Shown here one piece after another: positions 13,016-23,252 of a DNA stretch of 64,000 nt (the stretch's first letter is position 1; every line of letters begins with the position of its first letter). A program made the position numbers and the translations under genes. The stretch covers positions 992,001 through 1,056,000 of the forward strand of contig NJPS01000044.1 in assembly GCA_002946415.1 (NCBI GenBank), in the 5' to 3' direction. The DNA is from Rutstroemia sp. NJR-2017a BVV2. Its lineage: Eukaryota; Ascomycota; Leotiomycetes; Helotiales; Rutstroemiaceae. Below the pieces are notes generated by a model. The model was not told the DNA's origin, searched no databases, and saw only the letters and a list, made by a program, of their open reading frames with translations.

Positions 13016-13901
13016 ATGCCTTCTCTCATAAGACTACTCTACATCGCTCCCACCATCCTGTCACTGGTCCATGGCCAGGGAGTTATCCTCAAAGCTCAAG
13101 GGTCTGTGGGATCACCAGCTAGTTTGGGTCTGCAAGTACAGACCACACAATCAGATGCGAATATCATCAGGACAAGCGAAATCTCGACCAATGTTGTGAA
13201 CGAATGTGGAAGGACTCTGTTAGGGGGAAACATCGACATTGGCGAGAATACCGAAACCCAACTTGCCAATAAAACCGTCACGTCGGTCACCAAAGGTGGC
13301 AATGTAGATGTCACTATACAGCAAGTAAATGCAGATGGTGCTGGCCCCTATACTTGCGACCTCGATCAAACAAGCAACGCCGATGGGACTACTGGCCAGA
13401 CTCCCCTCAAGGTCACCGAAAAGGATTCTAATGGAGGAAATATAACTCTTTCTCTCACTATGCCAACGGATATGGCCTGTATCGGAGGTATGTAGGCATG
13501 CATGCCACTTTCTATAGCCTAGACTGACATATTCTGTAGCCTCGACTGGCAACATATGCACTGTTCGTTGTTTTAACAAGGCAGCTGCCGGTCCTTTCGG
13601 CGGTTGTTTCGCGGTGCAGCAGACCGATGTAACGCCCAGCAAGAATACACCAGGGACGATCGCGACGGCGCAGACTCTCGAAGGTGTTATGGCCCAGGTT
13701 CAGCAGAACAATGAAGATTTGCCGGCGGCAATCAAGGCTAATTCGGAAGCAACACTGGATCAACAGGGTGTCTTTGCTGTTGATGCACTCCTGAGCAGTA
13801 CACCTGTAGCAGCAGCAGCGAAAGCAACAAGCACGGCAGCTAGTAAAGGCAAGAAGAATGGAAAGAACAACCAGAAGAGATACAAAATGTTTGTTTCTTA
13901 G
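13016..13901 (+). CDS. EGH16/GAS1-like secreted protein (DUF3129)
   Basis: Model: join(13016..13487, 13540..13901), 277 residues, one 52-bp intron whose removal gives CIGASTGN. A signal peptide of about 20 residues (ending VHGQG) is followed by the conserved core of the EGH16/MAS-type family: NVVNECGRT, GNIDIGENTE, QVNADGAGPY, TMPTDMACIG and CTVRC...AGPFGGCF...QQTD, with paired cysteines expected to form disulfides. Known members (gEgh16 of powdery mildew, GAS1/GAS2 of rice blast) are expressed in appressoria and are linked to host penetration; their biochemical activity is unknown. The C-terminus is Ala/Lys-rich, ends in KKNGKNNQKR-type basic residues and has no GPI signal. Presence of this family fits a plant-, insect- or fungus-associated lifestyle but does not prove pathogenicity. 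Confidence 0.88.
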
Positions 13902-14940
13902 TTTTAAGAAATATATATGCATTTTTTCTCTCAAAATCCGAATATTAAATATTAGAATAATATCTCCAAATAATATCCATTACCTCGAACTTCTCAAAGA
14001 GCCCGCTGCCGAGACTTGCCAACTTTCCGGGAAATGTTTGCCTGATCGAAATATATCATGGCACAGGAGCTTTCAATTCATATTCCCAAGCGCTTCAATA
14101 TGCTTCTTTCTCATCAATCGGTTCCTTCTCCCGCTACTCTCTAACCCTCTTTCTTTGACAGATTATCAATTCTTGTCAATATAAAACTGTTTTAGTATAA
14201 AGCGATTACTAGACTCTCGCATCTATAATCCTATCGCCGTCACTGGCATTTACAACTTCATCACTTGACCGCGTTTTCCTCTTCTGGGCGTTTTTCAGTT
14301 TCTTTCAACTTCACACTAAGATCACCACTCGATGACCACGAGACACTGAGAAGATTAGTGATTTCGGGTCTGGTAATCCAAATTTAAGGCATCAGAAATA
14401 TAAATTGTCGTCCAGTGACTGAAGAACATGAAGAAGTATTCAGCTGAACACACGTGCTCAGAATAAACCTCGGCTCATTTTCGGATGTCCATTTCTGGGC
14501 TACCCCGTCTCTTCGGGTCCAAAAAAAGCTGCTCATTTGTGGCATAGGCTACTATCACCAAAAACTTACAACTTTTTTTTATATTTGAGGGTTGAATCAA
14601 TATTTTGTTATTTTCCTAAAGCCCTTCTATAGTTATATAACCTAATTGTAAAAGATTGATTAAATATATAATATTAATAGATAATATAAAGGTTGTTGTA
14701 AACAAAGTACTGAGTTTAGGTAGTAACTTTAAAGTGGTAGCCTATACTACAAATAGGCAGGTTTTTTCGGACCCGTAGAGCCCGTGGGGTAGCTCCACCT
14801 ACCTGTGCTAACTCCTGTGCAAAGACCCCCCTATTCCCCAACTTTATATATCTATCATTGCTGTTAATATTCATTATCATCACAAAGCCAATACAAAATC
14901 TCAATATCATCGAAAAATATACATACTAGCCTTTCCAAAA
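13902..14940. other. Intergenic region with an inverted-repeat element
   Basis: About 1.04 kb between two plus-strand genes. It contains the MITE-like element at 14497-14796, listed separately, and otherwise AT-rich sequence, including the tail of the EGH16-like gene and the promoter of the enoyl-CoA hydratase gene. Confidence 0.5.
14497..14796. mobile_element. Degenerate MITE-like element with about 60-bp imperfect inverted ends
   Basis: The left arm (from GGGCTACCCC, through CGGGTCC, an A-run, ATTTGT and ATAGGCTAC) is matched on the opposite strand by the right arm (GAGCTACCCC, CGGGTCC, an A-run, ATTTGT, ATAGGCTAC), about 80 per cent alike by eye with a small gap. The inside (about 14565-14700) is very AT-rich and non-coding. 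Size about 300 bp, no transposase; target-site duplications are not clear, so it is probably an old insertion. It ends about 145 bp before the enoyl-CoA hydratase start codon and could be part of that promoter. Confidence 0.65.
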
Positions 14941-15844
14941 ATGTCCTCCTCCCAGCCCCCTAAAACCACCTCCTTCCTCCTCACCTACCCAACCCCCGAA
15001 ATCCTCCTGATAACCATCAATCGCCCCCAAGCTATGAACTCTATCCCTAGCGCCGCCCATTGGGAAGCCGACGCCATTCTCACCTGGTTCGACAGCGCGC
15101 CACATCTCCGCGTCGCCATTATCACCGGTGCGGGGAAGAAGGCCTTTTGCGCTGGCCAGGATCTCATCGAGCAGGCGAAATTCAAGATCAAGCCGCCGCC
15201 GGTGGAGAAGAGAAGACATCCCCCGAGTGGGTTTTGTGGGATTAGTAGGAGAGTAGGGAAGAAGCCGGTGATTGCGGCTGTTAATGGATTTGCGCTTGGA
15301 GGGGGTTTTGAGATTTGTTTGAATTGGTGTGTTGATCTTTGGGACATTGGTTTGGGGAATTGGAGGAAGATGGCTAACACGTGATATTTTATGACATGAC
15401 AGCGACATGGTCGTCGCCTCCCCATACGCAACCTTCGGACTTCCCGAAGCGGCCGTGGGGCTCTATGCCGCAGCAGGCGGTCTCCCACGCATCGTCCGCA
15501 ACTGCGGACTGCAACTAGCAACCGAGATTGCGTTAACGAATCGTAAATTAACAGCACAGGAAGCGCTGCAGTATAATCTAATAAATCAGGTTGCACAATC
15601 GCCGGACACGGTGGTGGAGGAAAGCGTGAAGATGGCGGAGAAGATCGTTGCATTGAGTCCGGATTCGGTGGTGGTGACGAGGGCGGCACTAAGGGAGGCG
15701 TGGGAGACGTCGAGTGTGGAACGGGCGACGCAGTTGGTGGGGGAGAGGTATGATAAGATGATCTTTGAGGGAGAAAATGTGAAGATAGGATTGGAGGCGT
15801 TTGCGGCCAAAAAGAAGCCAGAGTGGGTGCCTAGTAAGATTTGA
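14941..15844 (+). CDS. Enoyl-CoA hydratase/isomerase (crotonase superfamily)
   Basis: Model: join(14941..15326, 15403..15844), 275 residues with one 76-bp intron; splicing gives ICLNCDMVVAS. Typical crotonase features are present: the oxyanion-hole segments AFCAGQD (68-73) and GFALGGG (116-122), and two glutamates at 124 (GGGFE) and 144 (LPE). These are 20 residues apart, exactly as the two catalytic Glu of rat mitochondrial enoyl-CoA hydratase (144 and 164), so true hydratase activity on a 2-enoyl-CoA is likely. No clear peroxisomal targeting signal is seen (C-terminus PSKI), and no strong mitochondrial presequence, so location is uncertain. It may act in beta-oxidation of fatty or aromatic acyl-CoA. 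An inverted-repeat element lies just upstream. Confidence 0.9.
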
Positions 15845-16232
15845 GTGAGTTGCGGAGGGGTTGGTGATATGGTAGATATATGGAATTGGTGGTTAATTGT
15901 TTGCGCTCTTGCTCATGAGCTTATTAGTTCTGTTGAAGCGGCACAAACTGTTATATTGCTATGTCGTGGTTTCACTAATATTACAAGATAGAAATCTGAT
16001 CATGAGAAGAAGTGTTCAAAATTGTATTATCTGTAGAATGGTAAAGTCTAAACTGGCCGAAGAAGCCATGTAACCTATGGTGATTGTTAACCATTAGTTG
16101 GCTCATCAAATGACATCTACATTGAATCTAGTATGCTGCAGTCCGCCGTCTTTCCTCCAGTATTCTCATCAATTCTGTATGATCTGTTAGTTACCTATGT
16201 TCAAATACTGGTTAATTCTAGTAGAAGGACCA
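15845..16232. other. Spacer between convergent genes
   Basis: About 390 AT-rich bases between the stop codons of the enoyl-CoA hydratase and the F-box gene. Nothing recognised. Confidence 0.6.
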
Positions 16233-17838
16233 CTAACCATCATATGCCGTAACATCATTTTCTAAATATGCCTTTTCGAACAGCAGGCGTTTATCACCCT
16301 CCAATCCCCCCTCATTCGGCTGACCCACACAGATTCCAATATCTTGCTCGGTTAATAACCAAGGAGTAGGTCCCAAGCCGCAGTTGAGTGAGAGATAATT
16401 TGCAGTACGCACTCCGAAATCGCTCATTTCCATACCATCAAAGTTCTTCCCATCGCCCCAAACTCCAGCTCCCATCTTGAAAACGCGCAGCTTTGGAAGC
16501 TTCCCTGGTATTTCGGCAAAATAATCCGCCCATCTGGTGAAATTATGCTGTATTGAAGTGTCACCTAAATCAACCGTTAATATCATTTTCAATTTTGCTC
16601 TCGTATGTAAGAGACCAGAAAAATCGATGGAGCCTACCAAATTGTCCCCATGGTTTCACTGGATAGCCCTCCGAATCCACAGCACCAAACAGCCGGATTC
16701 GCTGGACGATCACGGCGTCGTCGAGAACCAATGTTTCTAGGGTACTACCATGCGAATAAATCCATTCCATCTGCCAATAGTGTCTAAATGTGTAATTGCC
16801 CAGTTCCAAGAATTTCAACTTGGGAAAGTGCAGACCTCGAAAGTCACATTTCGGGTAATAACCCCACCATTCCACAGCATGAAGAGTCAAGGAGGTAAGA
16901 TTCTCAGAGCATGGTTTCAGCCAAGTAGAAGGGAGCTTGTGAAAGAATGTGTGCATTTCTTTAACCCCCCAAGATTGTTCTGGAGCGGCCTCGGTTTCTT
17001 CCATGATAATTCTTAACCGGAGATTTGTGATGCGCTTTAGTAGCTTCGTGAATTTTTCGGATATGACGAGAGTTCGTTTATTGATGTTCTGTAAATTCTT
17101 CAGTGATAGCGTCGTGAGGTAAGGCGTAGGGTACTCAGAGCTATTGAGCGCGGCGAACAGAGATTTAAGAATGGCCTGTCGATATTTAAATGTATCTTCT
17201 GCCTCCATGGCATAGATGTCACCTTTCTGAAAAGTGCAAACGCGTGCGAATTCAACTTCGATCCTAGTAAGATTTGGGAACTTTTTGCACAAGTGGATGG
17301 CTCTTCTCATGACAGTTTCGAGTTTGTTCATCTTTTCATCATTGCGATACTGAAAATAAGGGGTGTTTGGCTTGAGGTTGGTGATATATCGCATAGTACG
17401 TACGGAATTAGCCAGATTTTTAATACCGCAGACTTTTGCGAGCTTTGTTTGTAGAAGTGGATCATCAGCCTTTTCTTTTTCATCCTCACCTTCATTCCCA
17501 TCTTCACTGCTGTCGTCTCCATCTTCACTTCTGTCGTTTGCATCTTCACTACTATCGTCTCCATCGAGTCCATATTCACTGCCATCGAGGTCATCGAGTC
17601 CATCGTCACTCCAGTCTCTGGCGTCTGACTCCTCGCTTCTGAGATCTTGAAGATTGATGGAGCAGTTGGAGAAGAGCTCCTTAGCTGCGACTTCAGAAAA
17701 GGTCTTTGATGTAAGCCGAAGGGCTTTCAAATTCTGAATGTCCTCTCGCGTCGTATTGCCCATGCTATGGACAATCAGGTCGATGATTTCAATGGGGAGC
17801 TTTGGCATGATGCTGCCTCCATCACTCGGTAGACGCAT
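16233..17838 (-). CDS. F-box protein with acidic repeat insert
   Basis: Model: complement(join(16233..16564, 16638..17838)), 510 residues, one 73-bp intron. An F-box-like motif sits at about residues 12-55 (LPIEIIDLIV, then LKALRLTSKTF and AAKELF). It is followed by a strongly acidic Asp/Glu/Ser stretch (about 68-122) with repeated DDSSED-type units, then a long region with periodic leucines resembling degenerate leucine-rich repeats. Such proteins usually recruit substrates to SCF ubiquitin ligases through Skp1; the substrate is unknown. A second Met at residue 11 directly before the F-box could be the true start. Large lineage-variable F-box families are common in Leotiomycetes and Sordariomycetes. 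The position between metabolic genes gives no hint of function. Confidence 0.75.
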
Positions 17839-18729
17839 TGCGCTTGTGAACAGTTAGAAATTGCAGATACAAATCAGCAAGAATTGATTCCAAGGGGGTA
17901 ACATACAGGATTTGAAGTTTCTGACCTCACGATGCTGTGATGTCCCGAATATACTAGGGTTGGAGGCTGGTAGGTGTAAATGCGGGGGTGAGGGTACGTG
18001 TGAGGATCCGAGGAGGGGCGGGATCGGAAGAACTCTCGAAAGATAGCTACCATTGAGTGGTAAGAACGATAACGATTGCATCAACGTCGGCAGGAAAACG
18101 TGTATTTATAATCCTATGATAACACCCGACCAGAAATGCCCCTATTCCTCGCTGCATTTCCCCAACCCGTCCTCCAACTGTTATATCGCTAGGCATCAAC
18201 TCGATGCCTAAACTTTTCGGCCCAGATAGTATTAGTAGTCGTGCACTTCGGCTGGAGAAAACAGGCCGATTTGGGACAATACATATTGCACTATTGTTAT
18301 TGTCCAAATGCCTCTTGGGTGGTATTATTGGTCCACTATTTCTGTACTGGAGTTTTGTATCGGTCTGCTTTTCCAAGCTGAAGAGTCGTGGTAGTTCAAT
18401 ACAACAGTTGGCTAATCTGTATTTGACCTAGCGCCAATTTACTTCCGCAGCAGCCTTTCCCTCTCTACGATTCTTCGTCATCTCTTCGTGGCTCTACCAC
18501 ACTGAGGGAAGCGAAAAGTGCCCCTTATCAAAGCCCACAATGTAGTAATTTGAGATGTATTGTTTGCTGCGAGCGGTTTTGGGAGTGCTTTTCGTTTGAG
18601 AGTTTTTCTGTTATATCCCCACTACTAGAACAACTATATCATGTCTCGCCTCTACCAAAGAATTGACACAACTGACCACCCTCGTGTCCTTGAAATTAAA
18701 AATCGTTATCTCGGTATATTCTTTCCTTT
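17839..18729. other. Intergenic region, no gene recognised
   Basis: About 890 bases between two minus-strand genes: the promoter of the F-box gene and the 3' flank of the MFS transporter. Short open frames exist (18047-18376 minus, 18204-18431 plus) but overlap each other and show no recognisable domain. Confidence 0.5.
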
Positions 18730-20334
18730 CTAGTACACATATTTGTAATCGACTTGGTCATCTATCCTCTCACCAGCCGCTTCTTGTGCTTCTACTTTCT
18801 TGTTGTGCGCCCTGAAAAGAACTATGACCAACATCATCAATGGGACACTGAAGGCAGTGATACCCAGACCGGTACCAAACCCTACGGGATATCGTGGTGC
18901 TTGGGTTGAGATGAAAATATTCGAAGATACAAAGTTTGCGCAATTGCCGAAACCAAACTGCACCGCTGATCCGAATGCGATTGATACTCTTCCTCTGAGG
19001 TTCGTCATCAGTAACCCCATGTAAAGGGGCATAGAAACGAATGTTCCAAATGAGATCATGAATTGTGCGAAATAACGGACGCCTGTTGGTTGAACCTGTG
19101 CATAGTGTATCGCCCACCCAGCGATGGCAACGATCTGAGCCAAGAAAATGAAGGGCCAACGAAGGTTCAGTCGGTCTGAGAGGAGACAACTTCCAAGAGC
19201 GCCGACTATACCAGTCACCCATACAGGAATTGTCATTACTTGAGCTCTGCGACTTTTCCAACCGAGCTGAGAAAGGATGGTCGGATTGAATGCAGACAGC
19301 GAACCGGCTGAAGTGTCCGCACAGAAGAAGAGACCAGTAACGAGCCAGACTTTGTAGTCGAGGAAGACCTTCTTCCAGTTCGATCCTTCGATTGTAGTCT
19401 TCTCTTCACCACGGTCATTTTCAAGTCGGTTGAGAAGTGCAGCTTTGTCGGAATCTTTCAACCAGCTATCGGCTGCTGGGAAGTTAGGTGTGAAGATGAA
19501 GACGAAGATGGCAAAGAAAATGGTTATTAAGCCTTCAATGATGAAAATCCTAAAAATATCAGTAAGTAGGATCATCAGAGCTTCAGCGATGAAAGCATAC
19601 CAGCGCCATCCTTCATATCCTCCGGCTCCATCGAGATCTGCTATCGCGTATGCAAGTAGCTAACGAAATTGTCAGTTGAAATAACTCGTTGTTTATGCAT
19701 TAGGTCTTACTCCACTGAAGCATGCACCAGCTTCACCGCATGCAAGGAAAATTGCAAATCGGAGACCAACTTCCTTCTTCCTGTAGTATGAGGCAATGAG
19801 CAGTCCAGCACCTGCCGGGAGGCCGGTCTCAACTATTCCCATGAGAAATCGAATTGCTAGCAGTCCGTCATAGCTATGTGTCAAGCCTTGGCACATTGCA
19901 AGTAAACCTATTCATCCGTTAGTATCCAACCAGCTTCATCAAATGGACCGAAAAGACGTACCAAGGATGAAAGTTTGAGAGCCGAGCCACAGGTTTGGTT
20001 TGATCCATGGCAGACTCATGATCATGTTGCTGGGGACCTCAGCCAGCACAAATGGAATGTAAAATATCCATAATGCGGTATTGTACCCTTTTTGGGGCAT
20101 ATCCAACCCAGCTTCCAGATCGGCAATTTTGGCATTGGCGATATTGGTGCGATCGAGGAAACAAATAAGGTAAAGTAGTCCGAGGATAGGTATCAGCTTG
20201 ATGTCGATCTTCGTCGTCAATCTTCTGTCCTCTGCGGGTGACAAGGACGGCAAGGTCTGGCCAACTGAGACGTCTGTAGAGTTATCCACAGGGAAATTCT
20301 TCTCCGATCGCATGGTTTTCGTTGGAGTGTCCAT
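18730..20334 (-). CDS. MFS transporter, anion:cation symporter (ACS) type
   Basis: Model: complement(join(18730..19549, 19601..19659, 19711..19907, 19962..20334)), 482 residues; introns 51, 51 and 54 bp. The N-terminal pattern KIDIKLIPILGLLYLICFLD followed by RTNIANAKIADLE is the hallmark of the ACS/Dal5-Tna1 family (uptake of anionic nutrients such as allantoate, nicotinate, pantothenate and other organic acids). About 12 membrane segments can be traced; the small third exon (59 bp) encodes the end of membrane segment 5 and the following loop. It is divergently arranged with the racemase-like gene, sharing a 600-bp spacer with several GATA motifs, which suggests joint, possibly nitrogen-regulated, expression. 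Predicted as the importer for the neighbouring catabolic enzymes (inference). Confidence 0.88.
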
Positions 20335-20934
20335 TGTCGCTGTTTCGGCTCTCCTTTTCTTCGGGATTTATTTGAATCAGTGACACACGACTTCTTTACC
20401 AGGGTCGCGCATCGCTTTATATACATGCCAGCGAAAGTACCAGCACCTCTGATATACATCACCCATTCTCGGTGTCTGTTCCATATCATTATGCCTATCC
20501 CGAGCTGCAGCTTGGCGTCGAAGGGGAAGGGAGTGGCAAACTCTGATTAGCACTAACGTCTAGATAAGCAGCAGTAACAGTTATCCCCGCCGTTAAACTT
20601 GTGGGGTATTTCTCCAGGCATATCAGTCCCAAAGACGGGCGGGTGGATGCGCTTGCAAGCAGCCGAAGCTTACCTTACAAAAGGCTAAGATAACGATTAT
20701 CCACTGTAGGCACTGTGCATGCGCACGCAAGACTGCAACCCGGCATTTTGGTTCGAAAACACATGGAATTTACAATACTATTGGAGCTTTTTCCTACAGA
20801 TATAATGTGAATAGTATGTGGCCTGTGTTAGTGGCAAATCATCCTCTACTCCCTTCACTGTTTCCTGCATTGAGCAAACTATCACATCAACTTCCCTTGA
20901 CTTCATTTCATCACACTACTTCAAAGCATTCAAC
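20335..20934. promoter_or_regulatory. Divergent promoter with clustered GATA motifs
   Basis: The 600-bp spacer between the start codons of the ACS transporter and the racemase-like gene. Four GATAA cores lie within about 145 bases: 20562-20568 (AGATAAG), 20581-20586 (TTATCC), 20688-20694 (AGATAAC) and 20698-20703 (TTATCC). These are binding-site-like for AreA/NIT2-type GATA factors, which activate nitrogen-source genes. Function is inferred from the motif only. Confidence 0.45.
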
Positions 20935-21734
20935 ATGGTCGGACTCTTGGCTAACCGAGCCCAATTTGGACTCATCCTCCCTTCGACCAATACCAGCGTA
21001 GAAGCTGAGTTCAATCGCATGCTTGTCCCAGGTAATAACTTAATTTGCAAAGCCTAGATCATCCGAACACTAACATGTAGATAGGGGTATCATGGCACAG
21101 CGGTCGTATCTTCGTCAGCAACCCCGATCTTTCCACCAGTGAAGCAATGGTAGCTTTCCTAGAAGATCTCCGTGTCCAAATAAAACACGCAGTCGACAGT
21201 GTCTGCCATGCCAAAATCGACTACCTGGTAATGGGGATGTCAGCCGAGACCTTCTGGGGCGGCAAAGACGGCGCAGCCGAGTTCGTAAACTTCATGGGCA
21301 AGCTTTCTGGTGGCCTCGCTGTCACGACTGGAGCTGCTGCTTGCGGGGCTGTTATGGATGCGTACAAAGTCAAACGGATTGGCATCATCACGCCGTACCA
21401 GCCGGTGGGAGATCAACAGGTTGTGGATTTCTTCACGCAGATTGGTTGTGAGGTTGCTGCGATCAAGGGATTGAAATGTGAGACTGCGACGAGCATTTCG
21501 ATGGTTACTGCGGAGGAGATTAAGGATGCGTTTAGGAGCGTGGATGGGCCTGATGTTGAGTTGTTGATTCAAGCAGGAACCAACCTACTGGCGGGGAAGG
21601 CTGCAGCGGAGTTAGAGGAAGAGCTGGGGAAACCGGTTATTGCGATCAATACAGCGACTGTGTGGCATGCGTATAGGACGAATGGGATCATGGATCAGAT
21701 TAGCGGTTGGGGAAGTTTGTTAGAGAAGCATTAG
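20935..21734 (+). CDS. Asp/Glu racemase / maleate isomerase-fold enzyme
   Basis: Model: join(20935..21031, 21085..21734), 248 residues; one 53-bp intron. The acceptor at 21083-21084 (not the AG four bases upstream) keeps phase and gives MLVPGVSWHSGRI. The protein aligns over its full length with the COG3473/arylmalonate decarboxylase-maleate cis-trans isomerase group: NTSVEAEF near the N-terminus, SAETFWGG, KVKRIGIITPY, GTNL and INTATVWHAYRTNGI. In characterised members two cysteines do the chemistry; here the second-cysteine site reads AGTNL and the first-cysteine region reads VMGMSAE, so neither canonical Cys is obvious. Reaction is therefore uncertain: isomerase, racemase, or decarboxylase of a malonate-like acid. 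It shares a divergent promoter with an ACS transporter. A bacterial-type distribution makes past horizontal transfer possible (inference). Confidence 0.8.
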
Positions 21735-21900
21735 ATATAATAATAACCACTGAATATAACCAGGAATTTAGGGCCCATACAGCTTTTGACCGTGGAAATC
21801 ACACGCAAGTGTCACAACGTAGGTAGAGAAGTGGTTACATAGCTACATTGCTCAGCAGGAAATCTCACAGTACAGTTCTATATCACAGTTTGAGTTGCAG

Positions 21901-22197
21901 TAACGTGCAACCCCACTTCATGAATCACCCCATTTAAATGCATCACCCCAAACCTCACCCCAAACCTCACCCAAAACCATAACTATTGATAAATTTATTA
22001 TTTGATAACTACTCAATATTAACTACTAAGAATTAAAATCTGATTTATTATACATAAGTTTTTAATTTGAAATCTTTAATAATTATTAAAATCTAAAAAG
22101 ATATAAAAGTTGATATTTGGTGAGATTTTGGTGATTCATTTAAATGGGGTGATTCATTTAAATGGGGTGGTGATTCATGAAGTGGGGTTGCACGTTA
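21901..22197. mobile_element. MITE with perfect 29-bp terminal inverted repeats
   Basis: Both ends read TAACGTGCAACCCCACTTCA and continue identically to 29 bases on opposite strands, then stay related through CCCCATTTAAATG blocks. The right arm carries this block twice in tandem. The element is 297 bp, AT-rich inside and non-coding. If TA is counted as the target duplication, the ends are ACGTGC...GCACGT, which would fit a Tc1/mariner-type origin. It sits between the 3' ends of the racemase-like gene and the Dabb gene, without breaking either. Nearly perfect ends suggest a fairly recent insertion. Confidence 0.85.
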
Positions 22198-22246
22198 TCA
22201 AAATAACTTCATTCAAACAATACATTATAACACAACCACCATCCCT

Positions 22247-22646
22247 TCACATGGCAAACGTAACTCCCGGAGTAAAAATACAAGTCATCAACCCCGTCAC
22301 CGGCGCATTCTCTTTCAAAAACTTCTTGAACTCATTATGCGCCTCGCATTCATCCTCATAGAACTTCATATCCTCCTGGTTCTTAAACACCGACTTCGCA
22401 ACAAACGTGAATCCTTGCTCTCGTACGTTCCCCGATGCTGGACCAGCTTCCATGGATAGAATGTAGGGTTTGCCGTCCTGGTTGGATTAATTACTGAGTG
22501 AAGGGGTTGGAAGTGTAGAAAATGTTTGGGTGAGGGGACAATACTCTTTTCTGGTTCTTCGTAAATATTTCGAACCCTTTGAGAGCTGTGGCGTGGTTCT
22601 CCTCGGCTATTTTGATCATCGTAACTCTGATGATAGGGGTGGTCAT
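22247..22646 (-). CDS. Stress-responsive A/B barrel (Dabb) domain protein
   Basis: Model: complement(join(22247..22477, 22545..22646)), 110 residues; one 67-bp intron, exon 2 starting DGKPYILS. The whole protein is a single dimeric alpha/beta-barrel domain: a first strand IIRVTMIKI, a middle GFTFVAKSVF, then DMKFYEDECEAHNEFKKF and a final strand LMTCIFTP, as in fungal Dabb proteins. Relatives include small enzymes acting on polyketide- or aromatic-type intermediates and stress-induced proteins; catalytic function cannot be assigned. It is divergent from the FAD monooxygenase at 23253 with 606 bp between the starts, so it may act on the product of that enzyme (inference). Confidence 0.78.
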
Positions 22647-23252
22647 GATGGCAGCGAATGAGATATATAGGATTGGGTTGGTAGCGTTTCTTGGTATTAG
22701 GAATGCAATTCGTTCCTCTTTTGATAAGTTCTTTCCTTGTGCGTACGTTGTAATCTTACAGCCAACAGTTACGCAAGACCTAGATAAATGCAACAGCTCA
22801 CCAGCTTAATCATCCTCTATCAACCTATCGTCGATTGCACCAGCCATTAACCCCATCCTTCAGTTTCGTAGATCAAAAACATGTTGGTACTTTGTTACGT
22901 GATCCTACCATCGCTATCAGAGCTGCCCACCTCGGATATCTGCACGACGCCCTCTATCGGCTGCTTGCATCCGACGCAAGTCATTGGTTGGGCATGACTT
23001 CGGAATCCGCAACTCAATCGCGCTCAGTGATGTGCAGCTTGTGCAGCCCACAGCTTGCAATCTACAGTTCAGGATCATCTATCCGTAAGTGATATGGGAA
23101 CGGAAAAAGGAATATCCAGAGTGGTTCGTTAGTTTTGCCTCTCAGGTAGGTAGAACTATTCGAACAAATATAGCTCCGCCATTTGGTCCCCTTCTTCTCT
23201 TTGTCATTCTGCAAGCAACCCATCCCATCTCAAGAAAGCCAAAGCACAAATA
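22647..23252. promoter_or_regulatory. Divergent promoter of Dabb and FAD monooxygenase genes
   Basis: A 606-bp spacer with no gene that holds the start regions of both flanking genes. It contains several GATA cores without the AAG tail (TATC at about 22820, 22828, 22916 and 22956) and a CT-rich tract just before 23253. The shared spacer suggests co-regulation; no specific operator was recognised. Confidence 0.35.
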
